A DNA stretch of 64,000 nt from a virus: positions 62,001-126,000 of the IMG/VR virus record IMGVR_UViG_3300046507_000371. The stretch is one strand, 5' to 3'. Shown one piece after another: positions 7,365-15,246 of this stretch. Numbering within the stretch: position 1 is the stretch's first letter; each line of letters opens with the position of its first letter. Below the pieces are notes generated by a model. The model was not told where the DNA came from and did no database searches. It was given only the letters and a program-made list of their open reading frames with translations. Position numbers and translations under genes: made by a program.

Positions 7365-8252
7365 ATGCTAGCATACACACTTAAAGAAATTCTCGATCTT
7401 GTGCCGGAAGCCGCTTCATTTGTAAAGCAGGCTTCTGTAGAGCAAGAAATGCCCCTTGACAACAAGGACTCTTGCATCGCTACGGCCCTGCAAATGAAGT
7501 ACCATGAAAAGGTCGCTTACAAGGCCGTAGACGTTTTTGCGCTAGATAAAGTTGCAAAGGCTGTCGAAGCTTATGGCGTTCAGACTGAAGTAGCTGCACT
7601 AACTGACCGTATGGTCAAGGCTGCTGCACAGCGCACAGCTACAGCTGCTGCCATCGCTACTGACGACTACATGACCAAGCAAGCTTACTTCGAAGGCGAA
7701 CTCTCAGGTCTTCGTGTAAACGGTACTCTTTCAAAGCAAGCTGCTGAGCTTTATGATGAAGCTAAAGAAAAGGGTATTGAGCCTAGCGAAGCCGTAGTAC
7801 GTTATTCAGGTAACGGCTACATGGATAAGGAAGCTGCAGTTAAGGCACTTGCTAATCGTTTCTACGAAACCAAGAATCCTTCATTCGTTAAACTGGCTAC
7901 TGCAATCCACAAGCTTCCACATCAAATTCGCCCAGAGACAGTTCGTGACATTTGTGATACAATTTCAGAAATGGACAAGCAAGCTGGTCTAGTCACTAAG
8001 GGCTATAACTTCTACAACGAAACAATCCATACCAAAGAAGCTTCACTACGGTCATCACTGATGGTTAAGCTGTGCGGTAAGGACGTTCCATTTGAGAAAA
8101 TTGCAAAGCTTGGTAAGGGTCATTTCTCATCAATGATGGGTTCAGATATCGGTAATGAGTTCGACCACGGTCCTGCTCACTTCAAGCAAGTACTTGAAAC
8201 CCTACCGATGGATCTGCAGAAAGTAGCTCTCCACCTAACTAAAAACGTATAA
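7365..8252 (+). CDS. Probable virion protein with repeated K-x-A motifs
   Basis: This 295-aa, Ala-rich, helical protein carries a recurrent short motif, S/T/D-K-Q/E/L-A. Examples are FVKQASV, MTKQAYF, LSKQAAE, MDKEAAV, FVKLATA, MDKQAGL and HTKEASL, spaced roughly every 20-40 residues. Repeats of this kind may be processing sites for a head protease or a helical packing pattern in an internal virion protein. The family is not recognised. It sits 3 nt before the next gene, consistent with one operon. Confidence 0.55.
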   Translation: MLAYTLKEILDLVPEAASFVKQASVEQEMPLDNKDSCIATALQMKYHEKVAYKAVDVFALDKVAKAVEAYGVQTEVAALTDRMVKAAAQRTATAAAIATDDYMTKQAYFEGELSGLRVNGTLSKQAAELYDEAKEKGIEPSEAVVRYSGNGYMDKEAAVKALANRFYETKNPSFVKLATAIHKLPHQIRPETVRDICDTISEMDKQAGLVTKGYNFYNETIHTKEASLRSSLMVKLCGKDVPFEKIAKLGKGHFSSMMGSDIGNEFDHGPAHFKQVLETLPMDLQKVALHLTKNV

Positions 8253-8254
8253 GC

Positions 8255-8818
8255 ATGTTTGACGAAGAAGATATCGGCATTGAATTGAAAGCTCCTGATC
8301 CTAGGTTGGCAATGGCTTCAATTTCACACATCAAAGCCTCCTTGGATCGTATCTTCGGCAAGGGTGAGTGGAGAGATTTAGAAATCGAAACTATCTCTAT
8401 TACGCTCGGTATGGTACTTGACACCTTAACTCGTGATAAGATTAGTGTTCTTCAGCTTATCGAAACTCAACCAGAACTGTACTTCGAAGACGCTGCGTTT
8501 ACTCTGTATGCTACAGACGTTATTAATAACATCGAAGCAGACTTTGAATTCGTACCTGCACCTACGACTCTTGAGCTAGCATACGCAATTACTGAAGTCC
8601 GTAAGGTTCTGACAGAGAACGGTATTTACATTCCAGTCGAGTCAACAGGTCTTGTAGCTACAGCTGCATACATGCTTAACCAAGAAGGATACTCAGTACC
8701 AGTAGCTCCATTTGACTTCATCCCCAATGAGATGCTGTCAGAAGGTCAGACTACAGAAGATACTGAGAACAAAAAGAAAGCTATTAAGCGTTACATTAAA
8801 GAAATGAGTGGTGACTAA
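8255..8818 (+). CDS. Unrecognised 187-aa acidic protein
   Basis: The protein is acidic and mixed alpha/beta, with a helix-rich middle (LEIETISITLGMVLDTL) and a basic tail (NKKKAIKRYIKEMSGD). It is tightly packed between its neighbours, 3 nt after the previous stop and directly abutting the next ATG. Operon position suggests a virion or virion-assembly role. No motif identifies it. Confidence 0.55.
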   Translation: MFDEEDIGIELKAPDPRLAMASISHIKASLDRIFGKGEWRDLEIETISITLGMVLDTLTRDKISVLQLIETQPELYFEDAAFTLYATDVINNIEADFEFVPAPTTLELAYAITEVRKVLTENGIYIPVESTGLVATAAYMLNQEGYSVPVAPFDFIPNEMLSEGQTTEDTENKKKAIKRYIKEMSGD

Positions 8819-9226
8819 ATGTATTCAATCGAAATCGAAGTAAACAACCCAGTTACCATTACTGCTCAAGGGCCAAGCACAGGTCTTACAGCCCCACCTG
8901 ACCAAATTCTTCTTTTCAATGGTGCAGTAAGCGTTCTTCCAGTTACGTTTGCCCCTGTCGCAGGTCCTCTATATAACTTGACATTTACACCTACTGTTAC
9001 TGGCACATACTTGCTTTATGCGTTTGGTGTTATTCAAGGAGTAGTAAATGTAGTAACTCAATCGCTTTACACAATTACCAAGAATATCCAAGATGAAGCC
9101 GTTGGTAGCTGGCAGTGGGATAAAACTGCTGGTACACTGATTATGCTTAGACAAGACGGTACGACCCTGGCTCAATTCACTGTCACAGATAATTTAACGA
9201 TGTCCAGTCGTGAGCGAATCTCGTGA
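8819..9226 (+). CDS. Ig-like / beta-sandwich virion protein
   Basis: This 135-aa protein is almost entirely beta strand with Thr/Val/Pro-rich alternation (TFTPTVTGTYLLYAF). It ends in a segment (SWQWDKTAGTLIML) of a kind often seen in decoration or neck proteins. It closes the plus-strand run and ends near a bidirectional terminator. The fold call is from the pattern; the exact role is unknown. Confidence 0.5.
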   Translation: MYSIEIEVNNPVTITAQGPSTGLTAPPDQILLFNGAVSVLPVTFAPVAGPLYNLTFTPTVTGTYLLYAFGVIQGVVNVVTQSLYTITKNIQDEAVGSWQWDKTAGTLIMLRQDGTTLAQFTVTDNLTMSSRERIS

Positions 9227-9249
9227 GCGCTTGCAACTAAGCTAAAAAA

Positions 9250-9276
9250 AAGCCCCTCGTAAAACAGGGGCTTTTT
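9250..9276. terminator. Bidirectional terminator between convergent units
   Basis: AGCCCCT and AGGGGCT pair, with an A-run on one side and TTTTTC on the other, between the plus-strand virion genes and the minus-strand ubiquitin-like cassette. Confidence 0.9.
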
Positions 9277-9285
9277 CTTTGCTAC

Positions 9286-10557
9286 TTAAAACTGACCGAC
9301 GTTATCCCACACTGATGGCCGTGCTTCTTCTGCAGCCGCTTCAGGAAGAGCGAAAGATACGTTGTTAGCTTCAGCTTCAAAATCTACCAACGTAGGACCA
9401 CTTACCTCGCCTACCAAGGGTTCCGAAGTTCCAACAAGTCCACTATAGACAGGAGTCATCTCAACATCCATCGGCTGAACCTGAATGATCGGACGAAGCT
9501 CCTTGACCTTGGCTTTCTTCTTGGGCTTCTCTGCTTCTTTAACTACCGGCTCGCCAGACGTCTGAGCCTTGATCAGAGCATCCACTTCAAGAGCATTACG
9601 ACGAATGAACATATTCAGTACGTCAACGGCGTTAATGCCAGTCAGTCCTCCAAGCATTCCAGCACAACCCGTACCGATTTGAGTCAAATCAGCGTCGCCA
9701 TGAATCATCTTGTTGCGATATTCCACAACTGTATTCTTCGTATACGAGGTCGATCCACTGACGATATCAATCGACACCGCATTGTAGTCGATAGCCTTGT
9801 TATAGAAGTGATTCTGCACGAACGACAGAATGTACATAGCCATCAATGAATTGATAGCCAACGTCTGATCAAGATCTGCACAACTACCGAGACCAGGATT
9901 GTCTTCCAGATCACGATAGAAATAGTAGTCGAATGGAATGTAGCTCAGATGATCGTGTGCGTACTCAATACGTTCCGGATTCTTGAAATGCGGACGCGCA
10001 GCTTCAGCACTACCATAATCGAAGTCAACAAAGCCGACGTTGTGGAACATACGGACTTGACCAAAACTGTCTTCGTTGCCTGCATCAATGAACACCGTGG
10101 GATCACCGTTAACGGAAAAAGTTTCGATAACAATACGACGAGCTTTGGCACTGTCAACACACATGATAACCATGTCGTTGAAACGATGCTGAATATCAAG
10201 GCCGCTTACTTCCGATAGCAGACTGCGGAAGGCATACGGATTCGTACCTTCTTCAATGAACTTCGGATAAGCAACGACGTTCATGCCATATGCCTTTGCA
10301 TATCGATTGGCCAGTACTGCAGCCTTGTTCTTACCAACATCGCTCTGAACGAAGTTCTGACGAATCAGATTCTTCTGCTCAACAACGTCACCGTCAACCA
10401 AGACGATGTTCGTGGTACCGAGCCAACCAGACGGTACGTGTTCTTTCGTGATGGAACGGATGAATTGAATCAGTGCCGGTACCAGCCGTGAGCCAGTTCC
10501 ACCGCAGCCAACTACAAAAATGTTCGAAGGAATAGAGGAGGGACGAAACGTAAACAT
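9286..10557 (-). CDS. ThiF/E1-like activating enzyme (PRTRC ThiF-type)
   Basis: The 423-aa protein has the Rossmann ATP motif VVGCGGTGS (15-23), the acidic LVDGDVVEQKNLIRQNF segment (53-69) typical of E1/ThiF/MoeB adenylation domains, and a candidate catalytic Cys226 in GLGSCADLDQTLAINS. It should adenylate the C-terminal glycine of the Ubl at 14592-15014 and may take it as a thioester. Residues beyond about 330 are a proline- and charge-rich tail. It is last in the minus-strand cassette and has its own promoter at 10634; GGAGT precedes the ATG. The neighbouring JAB peptidase, E2-like protein and Ubl make this a conjugation system rather than thiamine or molybdopterin synthesis. Confidence 0.85.
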   Translation of the reverse strand: MFTFRPSSIPSNIFVVGCGGTGSRLVPALIQFIRSITKEHVPSGWLGTTNIVLVDGDVVEQKNLIRQNFVQSDVGKNKAAVLANRYAKAYGMNVVAYPKFIEEGTNPYAFRSLLSEVSGLDIQHRFNDMVIMCVDSAKARRIVIETFSVNGDPTVFIDAGNEDSFGQVRMFHNVGFVDFDYGSAEAARPHFKNPERIEYAHDHLSYIPFDYYFYRDLEDNPGLGSCADLDQTLAINSLMAMYILSFVQNHFYNKAIDYNAVSIDIVSGSTSYTKNTVVEYRNKMIHGDADLTQIGTGCAGMLGGLTGINAVDVLNMFIRRNALEVDALIKAQTSGEPVVKEAEKPKKKAKVKELRPIIQVQPMDVEMTPVYSGLVGTSEPLVGEVSGPTLVDFEAEANNVSFALPEAAAEEARPSVWDNVGQF

Positions 10558-10633
10558 AAAAAATGACTCCGAAAGTTAGACAACATATAGGCGCAATGAC
10601 CTTGTTTAAGGACGTGGTGGTCCGTTCAATACT

Positions 10634-10639
10634 CTTATA
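10634..10639 (-). promoter_or_regulatory. Extended -10 promoter of the ThiF/E1 gene
   Basis: The minus strand reads CTTTGGTATAAGAGT, overlapping the stop codon of the zinc-ribbon gene. It gives the E1-like gene a transcript separate from the rest of the cassette. Confidence 0.6.
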
Positions 10640-10883
10640 CCAAAGAATCGGTATTTAAAGGACGAGGTCCAGTTTCTTCCCCGATGATAGCTACGTTGTT
10701 ACCAGCAGAGAGAGCTGCATCAAGTTGCATCTCAAAATTCTTTTCTGTTTCTTTTTTATTGTCAGGCTTCATAGCGCAGTCGAAACAAATCATCGCACCT
10801 TTATGGCCGTAAGGTCGAAGCTCATAGCTGTCGAAATTTACCTTACAGTAAGCACATGCTATTTTCTTTTTTTCTTCAGTCAT
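10635..10883 (-). CDS. Small zinc-ribbon protein in the Ubl cassette
   Basis: This 82-aa protein has two CxxC pairs (CAYC at 10-13 and CFDC near 33-36) spaced as in a treble-clef or zinc-ribbon, followed by a charged helix and a flexible tail. The ATG overlaps the stop of the 37-codon gene upstream. Treble-clef proteins are sometimes encoded with bacterial Ubl systems and could act as an adaptor or E3-like factor, but that is inference; a nucleic-acid-binding protein is equally possible. Confidence 0.65.
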   Translation of the reverse strand: MTEEKKKIACAYCKVNFDSYELRPYGHKGAMICFDCAMKPDNKKETEKNFEMQLDAALSAGNNVAIIGEETGPRPLNTDSLV

Positions 10884-10989
10884 TGTGAGACTCTGCCAGC
10901 CATTCCAAAAAATGATTGTAATTTTTGAATCGACGCCGTTTATCCGGATGGGCTTGACGCTCTAGAAAATACAAAAACCACTCAGTCAT
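10876..10989 (-). CDS. 37-aa protein translationally coupled on both sides
   Basis: The ATG shares ATGA with the stop of the upstream gene, and its own stop overlaps the start of the downstream zinc-ribbon gene by 8 nt. The peptide is basic and aromatic (MTEWFLYFLERQAHPDKRRR). The double overlap in a compact operon argues it is translated. The function is unknown. Confidence 0.55.
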   Translation of the reverse strand: MTEWFLYFLERQAHPDKRRRFKNYNHFLEWLAESHND

Positions 10990-11192
10990 GTTGTAGTGCA
11001 TTTCTCCCCCTTATCATTTTCGTACCTAGCAATAGCCATGCCAATTAGAAACGATAATCCATCGACACTGAAAGATGCAGAAATGAATGGGGGCGTTCCT
11101 TCTCCACCAGTCGTAATACAATGTGCTGCAGTGTGAAAATCTTTAACCAAATGGACAGTATTTTTATACGCCCAATCCATGACTTCACTCAT
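10986..11192 (-). CDS. Unrecognised 68-aa protein in the Ubl cassette
   Basis: The ATG follows AGGTGA at good spacing. The protein has His-rich (HTAAHCITTGGEG) and hydrophobic (SFLIGMAIARY) patches and ends in a coupled ATGA overlap. It follows the terminator placed after the JAB gene, so its expression may depend on readthrough. The family is not recognised. Confidence 0.55.
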   Translation of the reverse strand: MSEVMDWAYKNTVHLVKDFHTAAHCITTGGEGTPPFISASFSVDGLSFLIGMAIARYENDKGEKCTTT

Positions 11193-11206
11193 CTTCTCAC
11201 CTATCT

Positions 11207-11237
11207 AAAAAAAGAAGCGCTCGGTTAGGAGCGCCTC
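11207..11237 (-). terminator. Terminator inside the Ubl cassette, after the JAB gene
   Basis: On the minus strand, GCGCTC pairs with GAGCGC and is followed by TTCTTTTTTT. It separates the JAB gene from the smaller downstream genes. Confidence 0.8.
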
Positions 11238-11244
11238 TGAATCC

Positions 11245-12558
11245 TTAATGGATACCGTTCATCTGGATACGTTCTTGAGCACTGTCAGGGAGTTCCTGAT
11301 ACAGACGCTTGAACAATTCCTCTTGACCTTCTTCTGACATCATATGAATCATATCTGCCATCAGAGTTTCTACGAGTTCATCCTTTCCGTTCAGCACAGC
11401 CATGCCATCATCGATCAAACAATAGATGTCAGCAACGTCTTTGCCATGAACTTCCTTGACTTCTTCATAACGTTCATCACAGTCAAACGTGGTGTTAGCA
11501 TCAGGATCGAAATCAGGATTGTATGGAAACAACTGCGGATGAGCGCTCAGATGAGACTCTTCATACTCAGGGTTCTCACGAAGAACAGCCAGAGCACGTT
11601 CTGCCTTATCAAGCGTAAGCATAGACGTGTCGATGATACCGTCAGCGTCTACTGCATCAGGGTTGAAGGCCCAGGACTCCCAGGGGAAGCCTGCTCCAGC
11701 TCCAGCGGCAGCTGAGTGCTCCTCCCAATAGTTCCCATAACCATCGGGAAGTAACCCCCTATCACGAGCCTGCATATGTGGCCCTGCCCGATTTCCTACG
11801 TCCTCGCTTCCGCCCCTTGTGTACTGCCAAGGCTTTAGATGATCCGCTTTTCCCTTTGTGTTGTTCCCTCCAGTCGAATATCCAGGACTCGTAGTTACGA
11901 TCTTGGAAATCCAATCTTCAGGAATTGCTTGCTCTTCACGAGTAGGGAGGACGAAGATGTCATCGAAGTTGCAGTCGATCTTCTTGTCCTTATAGTTAAA
12001 GCGCCACACCGTTTGAGGAGTTTCATCCTTCAGACGACCGATCACACCCGAGAAACCGATATTGCCACGGTCATCGTTATTGTCCGTGGTGCTGAAGAAT
12101 GCACCCATCGTATTGTGACTATGAATGTCACACACGATAGTCTTGCCAGCAGGCAGGGAGTTCCAGTCATACGATGCCGAAGCCTTCGACACACGTTGCT
12201 CAGGAACGATCAGATGATAACCACTCTCTTGATCCCAACAAACCCAGATCATTGCTTCAAGCTCGGACTTCTTCACTTCCATCACTTGCTTGAAAAAGGC
12301 CACGACCTGATCAAACAACTGGATAGGAATCTTGCCGTCAGGCAGGAAGTTGATTTCTTGCGAGATCTTTCCTTCCTTATAGTTTGTCGGAAGTTTTTCC
12401 ACCTTGAGTCGCACGAAACGATTACGACCACGAAGCTTGTGATGCTTGATAATACCTTCGCTGGTCATTGCGTAGATTTCGCTATAACCAGCGTCTACTG
12501 CTGCTTGAAGTTCATTGGGAAGAACAACGCAGCTAATGTGTTGGCTAATGATTTCCAT
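11245..12558 (-). CDS. JAB/JAMM peptidase (PRTRC protein A-like)
   Basis: This 437-aa protein contains a complete JAMM zinc site: His146-Ser-His148, ten residues, Asp159, with Ser156, in CDIHSHNTMGAFFSTTD, and an upstream Glu near 101. The spacing is exactly that of active deubiquitinase-like JAB peptidases. The N-terminal 90 residues are a separate beta-rich domain and the C-terminal 200 residues are low-complexity and acidic. It would cleave Ubl precursors or conjugates; the obvious substrate is the two-domain Ubl upstream, which needs cutting between repeats. AAGGA precedes the start. The gene lies between the E2-like gene and the small proteins. Confidence 0.85.
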   Translation of the reverse strand: MEIISQHISCVVLPNELQAAVDAGYSEIYAMTSEGIIKHHKLRGRNRFVRLKVEKLPTNYKEGKISQEINFLPDGKIPIQLFDQVVAFFKQVMEVKKSELEAMIWVCWDQESGYHLIVPEQRVSKASASYDWNSLPAGKTIVCDIHSHNTMGAFFSTTDNNDDRGNIGFSGVIGRLKDETPQTVWRFNYKDKKIDCNFDDIFVLPTREEQAIPEDWISKIVTTSPGYSTGGNNTKGKADHLKPWQYTRGGSEDVGNRAGPHMQARDRGLLPDGYGNYWEEHSAAAGAGAGFPWESWAFNPDAVDADGIIDTSMLTLDKAERALAVLRENPEYEESHLSAHPQLFPYNPDFDPDANTTFDCDERYEEVKEVHGKDVADIYCLIDDGMAVLNGKDELVETLMADMIHMMSEEGQEELFKRLYQELPDSAQERIQMNGIH

Positions 12559-12572
12559 TTGTATATCCTTGA

Positions 12573-13325
12573 TTAACGCGAATAACCACGAAGTTTGTTG
12601 TACGGGAATGCAAGATTGTCTTTAGCAGTTTGTGCAAGAAGTTCGAACCACTGATTAATAGTCATATCATCACCTCGAACAGAACGCAGACCCAGGTCAT
12701 TGTTGAACGGGGATTCGAACAAGAACTGATAATACCAGTTCAGACCTTGAAGGTTGTTGTCCTGAAAGATCGAAGGCATTGAATTGCCACCATAACACAT
12801 ACGACCTTCAGGATACGTGTTCGGGAACGGAGAAATGAACACATGATTGCTGTGGTCTGGATCCCAGATTAAACCCTTCGGTAATGCACCAACCTTGGAA
12901 TCTGTACAGAAGAACCTAGACTCAGTTACACGCCACTGCTTTCCGTTATGCTTATCAAGCTTGTGACTGATAATGAAGTTCGGCGTCTTAAGCGTGTACT
13001 TCGTATCCAAGTGAGCCATCTCAGCAATCCGCTCAGCATAGTAACAGCTGAGCTGAATCGAGTTACCAGACTTCGCAAAGAAGAAACAGTTTGCAGGAAG
13101 CTGGAATCCTTCAAGAGACTCTTCATTACGACGATTCAGAATCGAGTTAATGATGCTCCCGAAATCTTCGTACGTAATACGCTTTTGAATCTGACTCGTG
13201 TCATCACCAATCAAAGCTGCTACACAATCTTCAAAGAGAATAATGTGTTGGCCTTGTGCGTTGACAAGCTCCACTTGTTCTTCCACATTAACTTCTTTAA
13301 CTTCATCAACAATAAAGTCGCTCAT
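12573..13325 (-). CDS. E2-like conjugating protein (PRTRC protein B / Prok-E2_D-like)
   Basis: The 250-aa protein has VFISPFPNTYPEGRMCYGG with Cys177 placed as in the bacterial E2-like PRTRC B family, where a Cys-(W/Y)-G follows a beta strand and loop. The N-terminal 100 residues form a separate alpha/beta domain. In the predicted pathway Cys177 would accept the Ubl from the ThiF-like protein and pass it to a target. Its ATG shares ATGA with the preceding gene's stop, and the JAB gene follows after 14 nt. The family call comes from motif and neighbours; no alignment was possible. Confidence 0.75.
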   Translation of the reverse strand: MSDFIVDEVKEVNVEEQVELVNAQGQHIILFEDCVAALIGDDTSQIQKRITYEDFGSIINSILNRRNEESLEGFQLPANCFFFAKSGNSIQLSCYYAERIAEMAHLDTKYTLKTPNFIISHKLDKHNGKQWRVTESRFFCTDSKVGALPKGLIWDPDHSNHVFISPFPNTYPEGRMCYGGNSMPSIFQDNNLQGLNWYYQFLFESPFNNDLGLRSVRGDDMTINQWFELLAQTAKDNLAFPYNKLRGYSR

Positions 13326-13579
13326 ACGAAATCCTCTTCATCCTCTTCAACAGATGCATGTTTGGCTTTAACAATTCCCATTTCAATGGTCTTAACGCTA
13401 ACCTTACGCCTGGAGGTAGTCTCACAAGCATAGGTTTTAATCGTTACCTTAGCCATTGTTTCAAGGTCTTTAGCACTGAGATCGCTTCCGATAGAATTGA
13501 ACTCTCTCTGTGCTTCCTTAACTTCCGATGACAGATCAGGTAGAGCTGTCGCTTCCGATATTAAACGCTGCAGTATCAT
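13322..13579 (-). CDS. Unrecognised 85-aa protein of the Ubl cassette
   Basis: The N-terminal half is a helix with acidic and hydrophobic positions (SSEVKEAQREFNSIGSDL), followed by two short strands and an acidic tail (SVEEDEEDFV). It overlaps the upstream 305-aa gene by 44 nt and the E2-like gene by 4 nt, so it is probably co-translated. It may be a small subunit or specificity partner. No family was recognised. Confidence 0.6.
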   Translation of the reverse strand: MILQRLISEATALPDLSSEVKEAQREFNSIGSDLSAKDLETMAKVTIKTYACETTSRRKVSVKTIEMGIVKAKHASVEEDEEDFV

Positions 13580-14453
13580 AGTTCGATTTTCTAGAAAGTG
13601 TCTTGATTACTTGTTGCATCTCTTCCAGAACGAGGAAGATTTTCTCTACTGCCATAAACCTTTCTGAATCCGGGTAGACTGAAAGCCCACGACGAGAAGT
13701 GATATCGTATGTGTCCCATAGCTGAACGTCTCTATATGCACGAAGATTATCCAGTTGATTATTTTCAAGAAAATGTTGGGCAAGCTTTTCGTGAGTATCA
13801 ACGCCTGGAATTGGCTCAACACCGAGAGGATTATAACGTAGATACGCATCATGTGAGTATCCACGAATGGATACTTTTGCAGTCAGTGTAATTTTGAATC
13901 TGCCAGTGAAGTCAGACTTCGGACCTCTGTTATTGGTCCACTGTCTATACGTATCATGTTCATCTGCATGGCCTTCTACGTTTGTACGAATCCGGTCAAT
14001 GTTGAGAGAGATACCATTTCTCATACACTTGTAGTTCAGAAATCGAAAGTAACGACGCATTACTTTAACCCACTTAGCGCTTTCTAAGAGGAGTGAGACT
14101 TCATTACCATCAGGAATAGTGAGCATCATGTACGGAGAAACAAGCTTTATGTTTACGCTGTTAGCCCCGTTGTTATTAAACAGAAGATCCCCCCCAGACA
14201 TATACTCAAGATACGGAACCTGTTTCTTAACCGCCTTAAGCAGAATGTCTTTCAATTTCTGTACTGACTTACGTTGACCACCAGACCTCGAACCACACAT
14301 ATCAAACTGGTAATTGAACGTCTTCGTTGACAGTTTGCTATCAATGATCATCTTGGTGCAGAAATGTTTGAATTTCTCTTCTACATCTACTCTAAGCTTA
14401 TTCACCTCTCTAGGTAAATTAGAGCTTGAGCGAGGTACTTTAAAAGTCTGCAT
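13536..14453 (-). CDS. Unrecognised 305-aa protein of the Ubl cassette
   Basis: I cannot place this protein. It is basic, with aromatic-rich beta segments (FTGRFKITLTAKVSIRGYSH) and a C-terminal helix (VEKIFLVLEEMQQVIKTLS). The segment MCGSRSGGQRKSVQKLKDIL resembles a nucleic-acid- or phosphate-binding loop but fits no standard motif. It is the first gene after the Ubl and its hairpin terminator. Canonical PRTRC cassettes carry a ParB-like protein and protein E in comparable places, but I see no ParB signature here. Confidence 0.6.
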   Translation of the reverse strand: MQTFKVPRSSSNLPREVNKLRVDVEEKFKHFCTKMIIDSKLSTKTFNYQFDMCGSRSGGQRKSVQKLKDILLKAVKKQVPYLEYMSGGDLLFNNNGANSVNIKLVSPYMMLTIPDGNEVSLLLESAKWVKVMRRYFRFLNYKCMRNGISLNIDRIRTNVEGHADEHDTYRQWTNNRGPKSDFTGRFKITLTAKVSIRGYSHDAYLRYNPLGVEPIPGVDTHEKLAQHFLENNQLDNLRAYRDVQLWDTYDITSRRGLSVYPDSERFMAVEKIFLVLEEMQQVIKTLSRKSNYDTAAFNIGSDSST

Positions 14454-14502
14454 AGTAAATGTCCTTTATTATTCCTGTTTTTCTTAAGCTCCTAGCTCGA
14501 CT

Positions 14503-14554
14503 AAAAAAAACAGGAAAGACGAGCAGCTTGGCTAGGAGGAACCCTGCTGCTCGT
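14503..14554 (-). terminator. Terminator/attenuator after the Ubl gene
   Basis: A 9-bp stem (ACGAGCAGC / GCTGCTCGT) with a long loop is followed on the minus strand by CTTTCCTG and eight T. It lies between the Ubl gene and the rest of the cassette and would make Ubl the most abundant product. Confidence 0.75.
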
Positions 14555-14591
14555 ACCATTACTCAGATGCTAAAAGCAACTGAAGTAATAC

Positions 14592-15014
14592 TTAACCCTT
14601 CGTACCCGTGCGCGGCTTGAAGGTGATCTCACGGACGGTCTCGCCGTCTTGCGTCACAACACGCTCTTCGAACTGCATCGAACCGATGTTCGGGATGTCG
14701 TTCGCATAATTGCGTTGAATCGATGCCGGGGTGTAGTCACCCGGAATCTGGTACTCCGTGTCCGTCGAAGCGATGGTCACGATGGTCTTCGTTACACCAG
14801 CGCCCTTCGTACCCGTACGGGGCTTGAAGGTGATTTCACGAACCGTTTCACCGTCTTGCGTAACGACACGCTCTTCGAATTGCATGCTGCCGATATTAGG
14901 AATATCGTTAGCGTAGTTGCGTTGGATCGAAGCCGGTGTGTAATCACCCGGAATTTGGTACTCGGTGTCGGTCGAAGCGATGGTAACGATAGTCTTGGTT
15001 ACGGTTGCAGCCAT
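14592..15014 (-). CDS. Tandem two-domain ubiquitin-like protein (PRTRC protein C / Prok_Ub-like)
   Basis: The 140-aa product is two head-to-tail copies of a roughly 70-aa ubiquitin-like domain. The copies are identical from VTKTIVTIAST to KPRTGTKG, and the second ends exactly at its terminal Gly before the stop. The C terminus RTGTKG matches the ending I associate with PRTRC protein C. At DNA level the copies differ at many third positions, so protein sequence is conserved rather than recently duplicated. Processing between the Gly of repeat 1 and the Ala of repeat 2 would release two Ubl units. Two sigma70-like promoters and a terminator surround it, consistent with strong independent expression. 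Confidence 0.85.
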   Translation of the reverse strand: MAATVTKTIVTIASTDTEYQIPGDYTPASIQRNYANDIPNIGSMQFEERVVTQDGETVREITFKPRTGTKGAGVTKTIVTIASTDTEYQIPGDYTPASIQRNYANDIPNIGSMQFEERVVTQDGETVREITFKPRTGTKG

Positions 15015-15086
15015 TTGGGTAAATCCTTTGTTTTAGCTAAATAAAAAGATGGACTTTGGAAATGTATTTTCTACCTGTCCAGTATA

Positions 15087-15092
15087 GTTATA
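15087..15092 (-). promoter_or_regulatory. Proximal promoter of the Ubl gene
   Basis: The minus strand reads TTTGGTATAACTAT with TTCAAT 17 nt upstream. The element TTCAATAATTTA recurs at the Y-RNA promoter and at the 56444 promoter. Confidence 0.75.
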
Positions 15093-15158
15093 CCAAACAT
15101 CTCTAAATTATTGAAATATCTGATACCTATAAAAGCTATGCACAGCCTTTACAATACT

Positions 15159-15164
15159 GTTATA
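15159..15164 (-). promoter_or_regulatory. Distal promoter of the Ubl gene
   Basis: The minus strand reads TTTGGGTATAACAG with TTCAAT upstream, a weaker copy of the proximal site and in the same orientation. It lies just past the preceding gene's terminator. Confidence 0.55.
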
Positions 15165-15184
15165 CCCAAATTAGCTAAAAAATT

Positions 15185-15229
15185 GAAAAATAGCCTCGGG
15201 ACTAGAAGAGGCTGCAACTAATCCCGAGA
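15185..15229 (-). terminator. Terminator after the 163-aa gene
   Basis: CTCGGGA pairs with TCCCGAG around a loop that has its own short stem, followed on the minus strand by GCTATTTTT. Confidence 0.75.
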
Positions 15230-15246
15230 CTTAAGACACCCGATGG

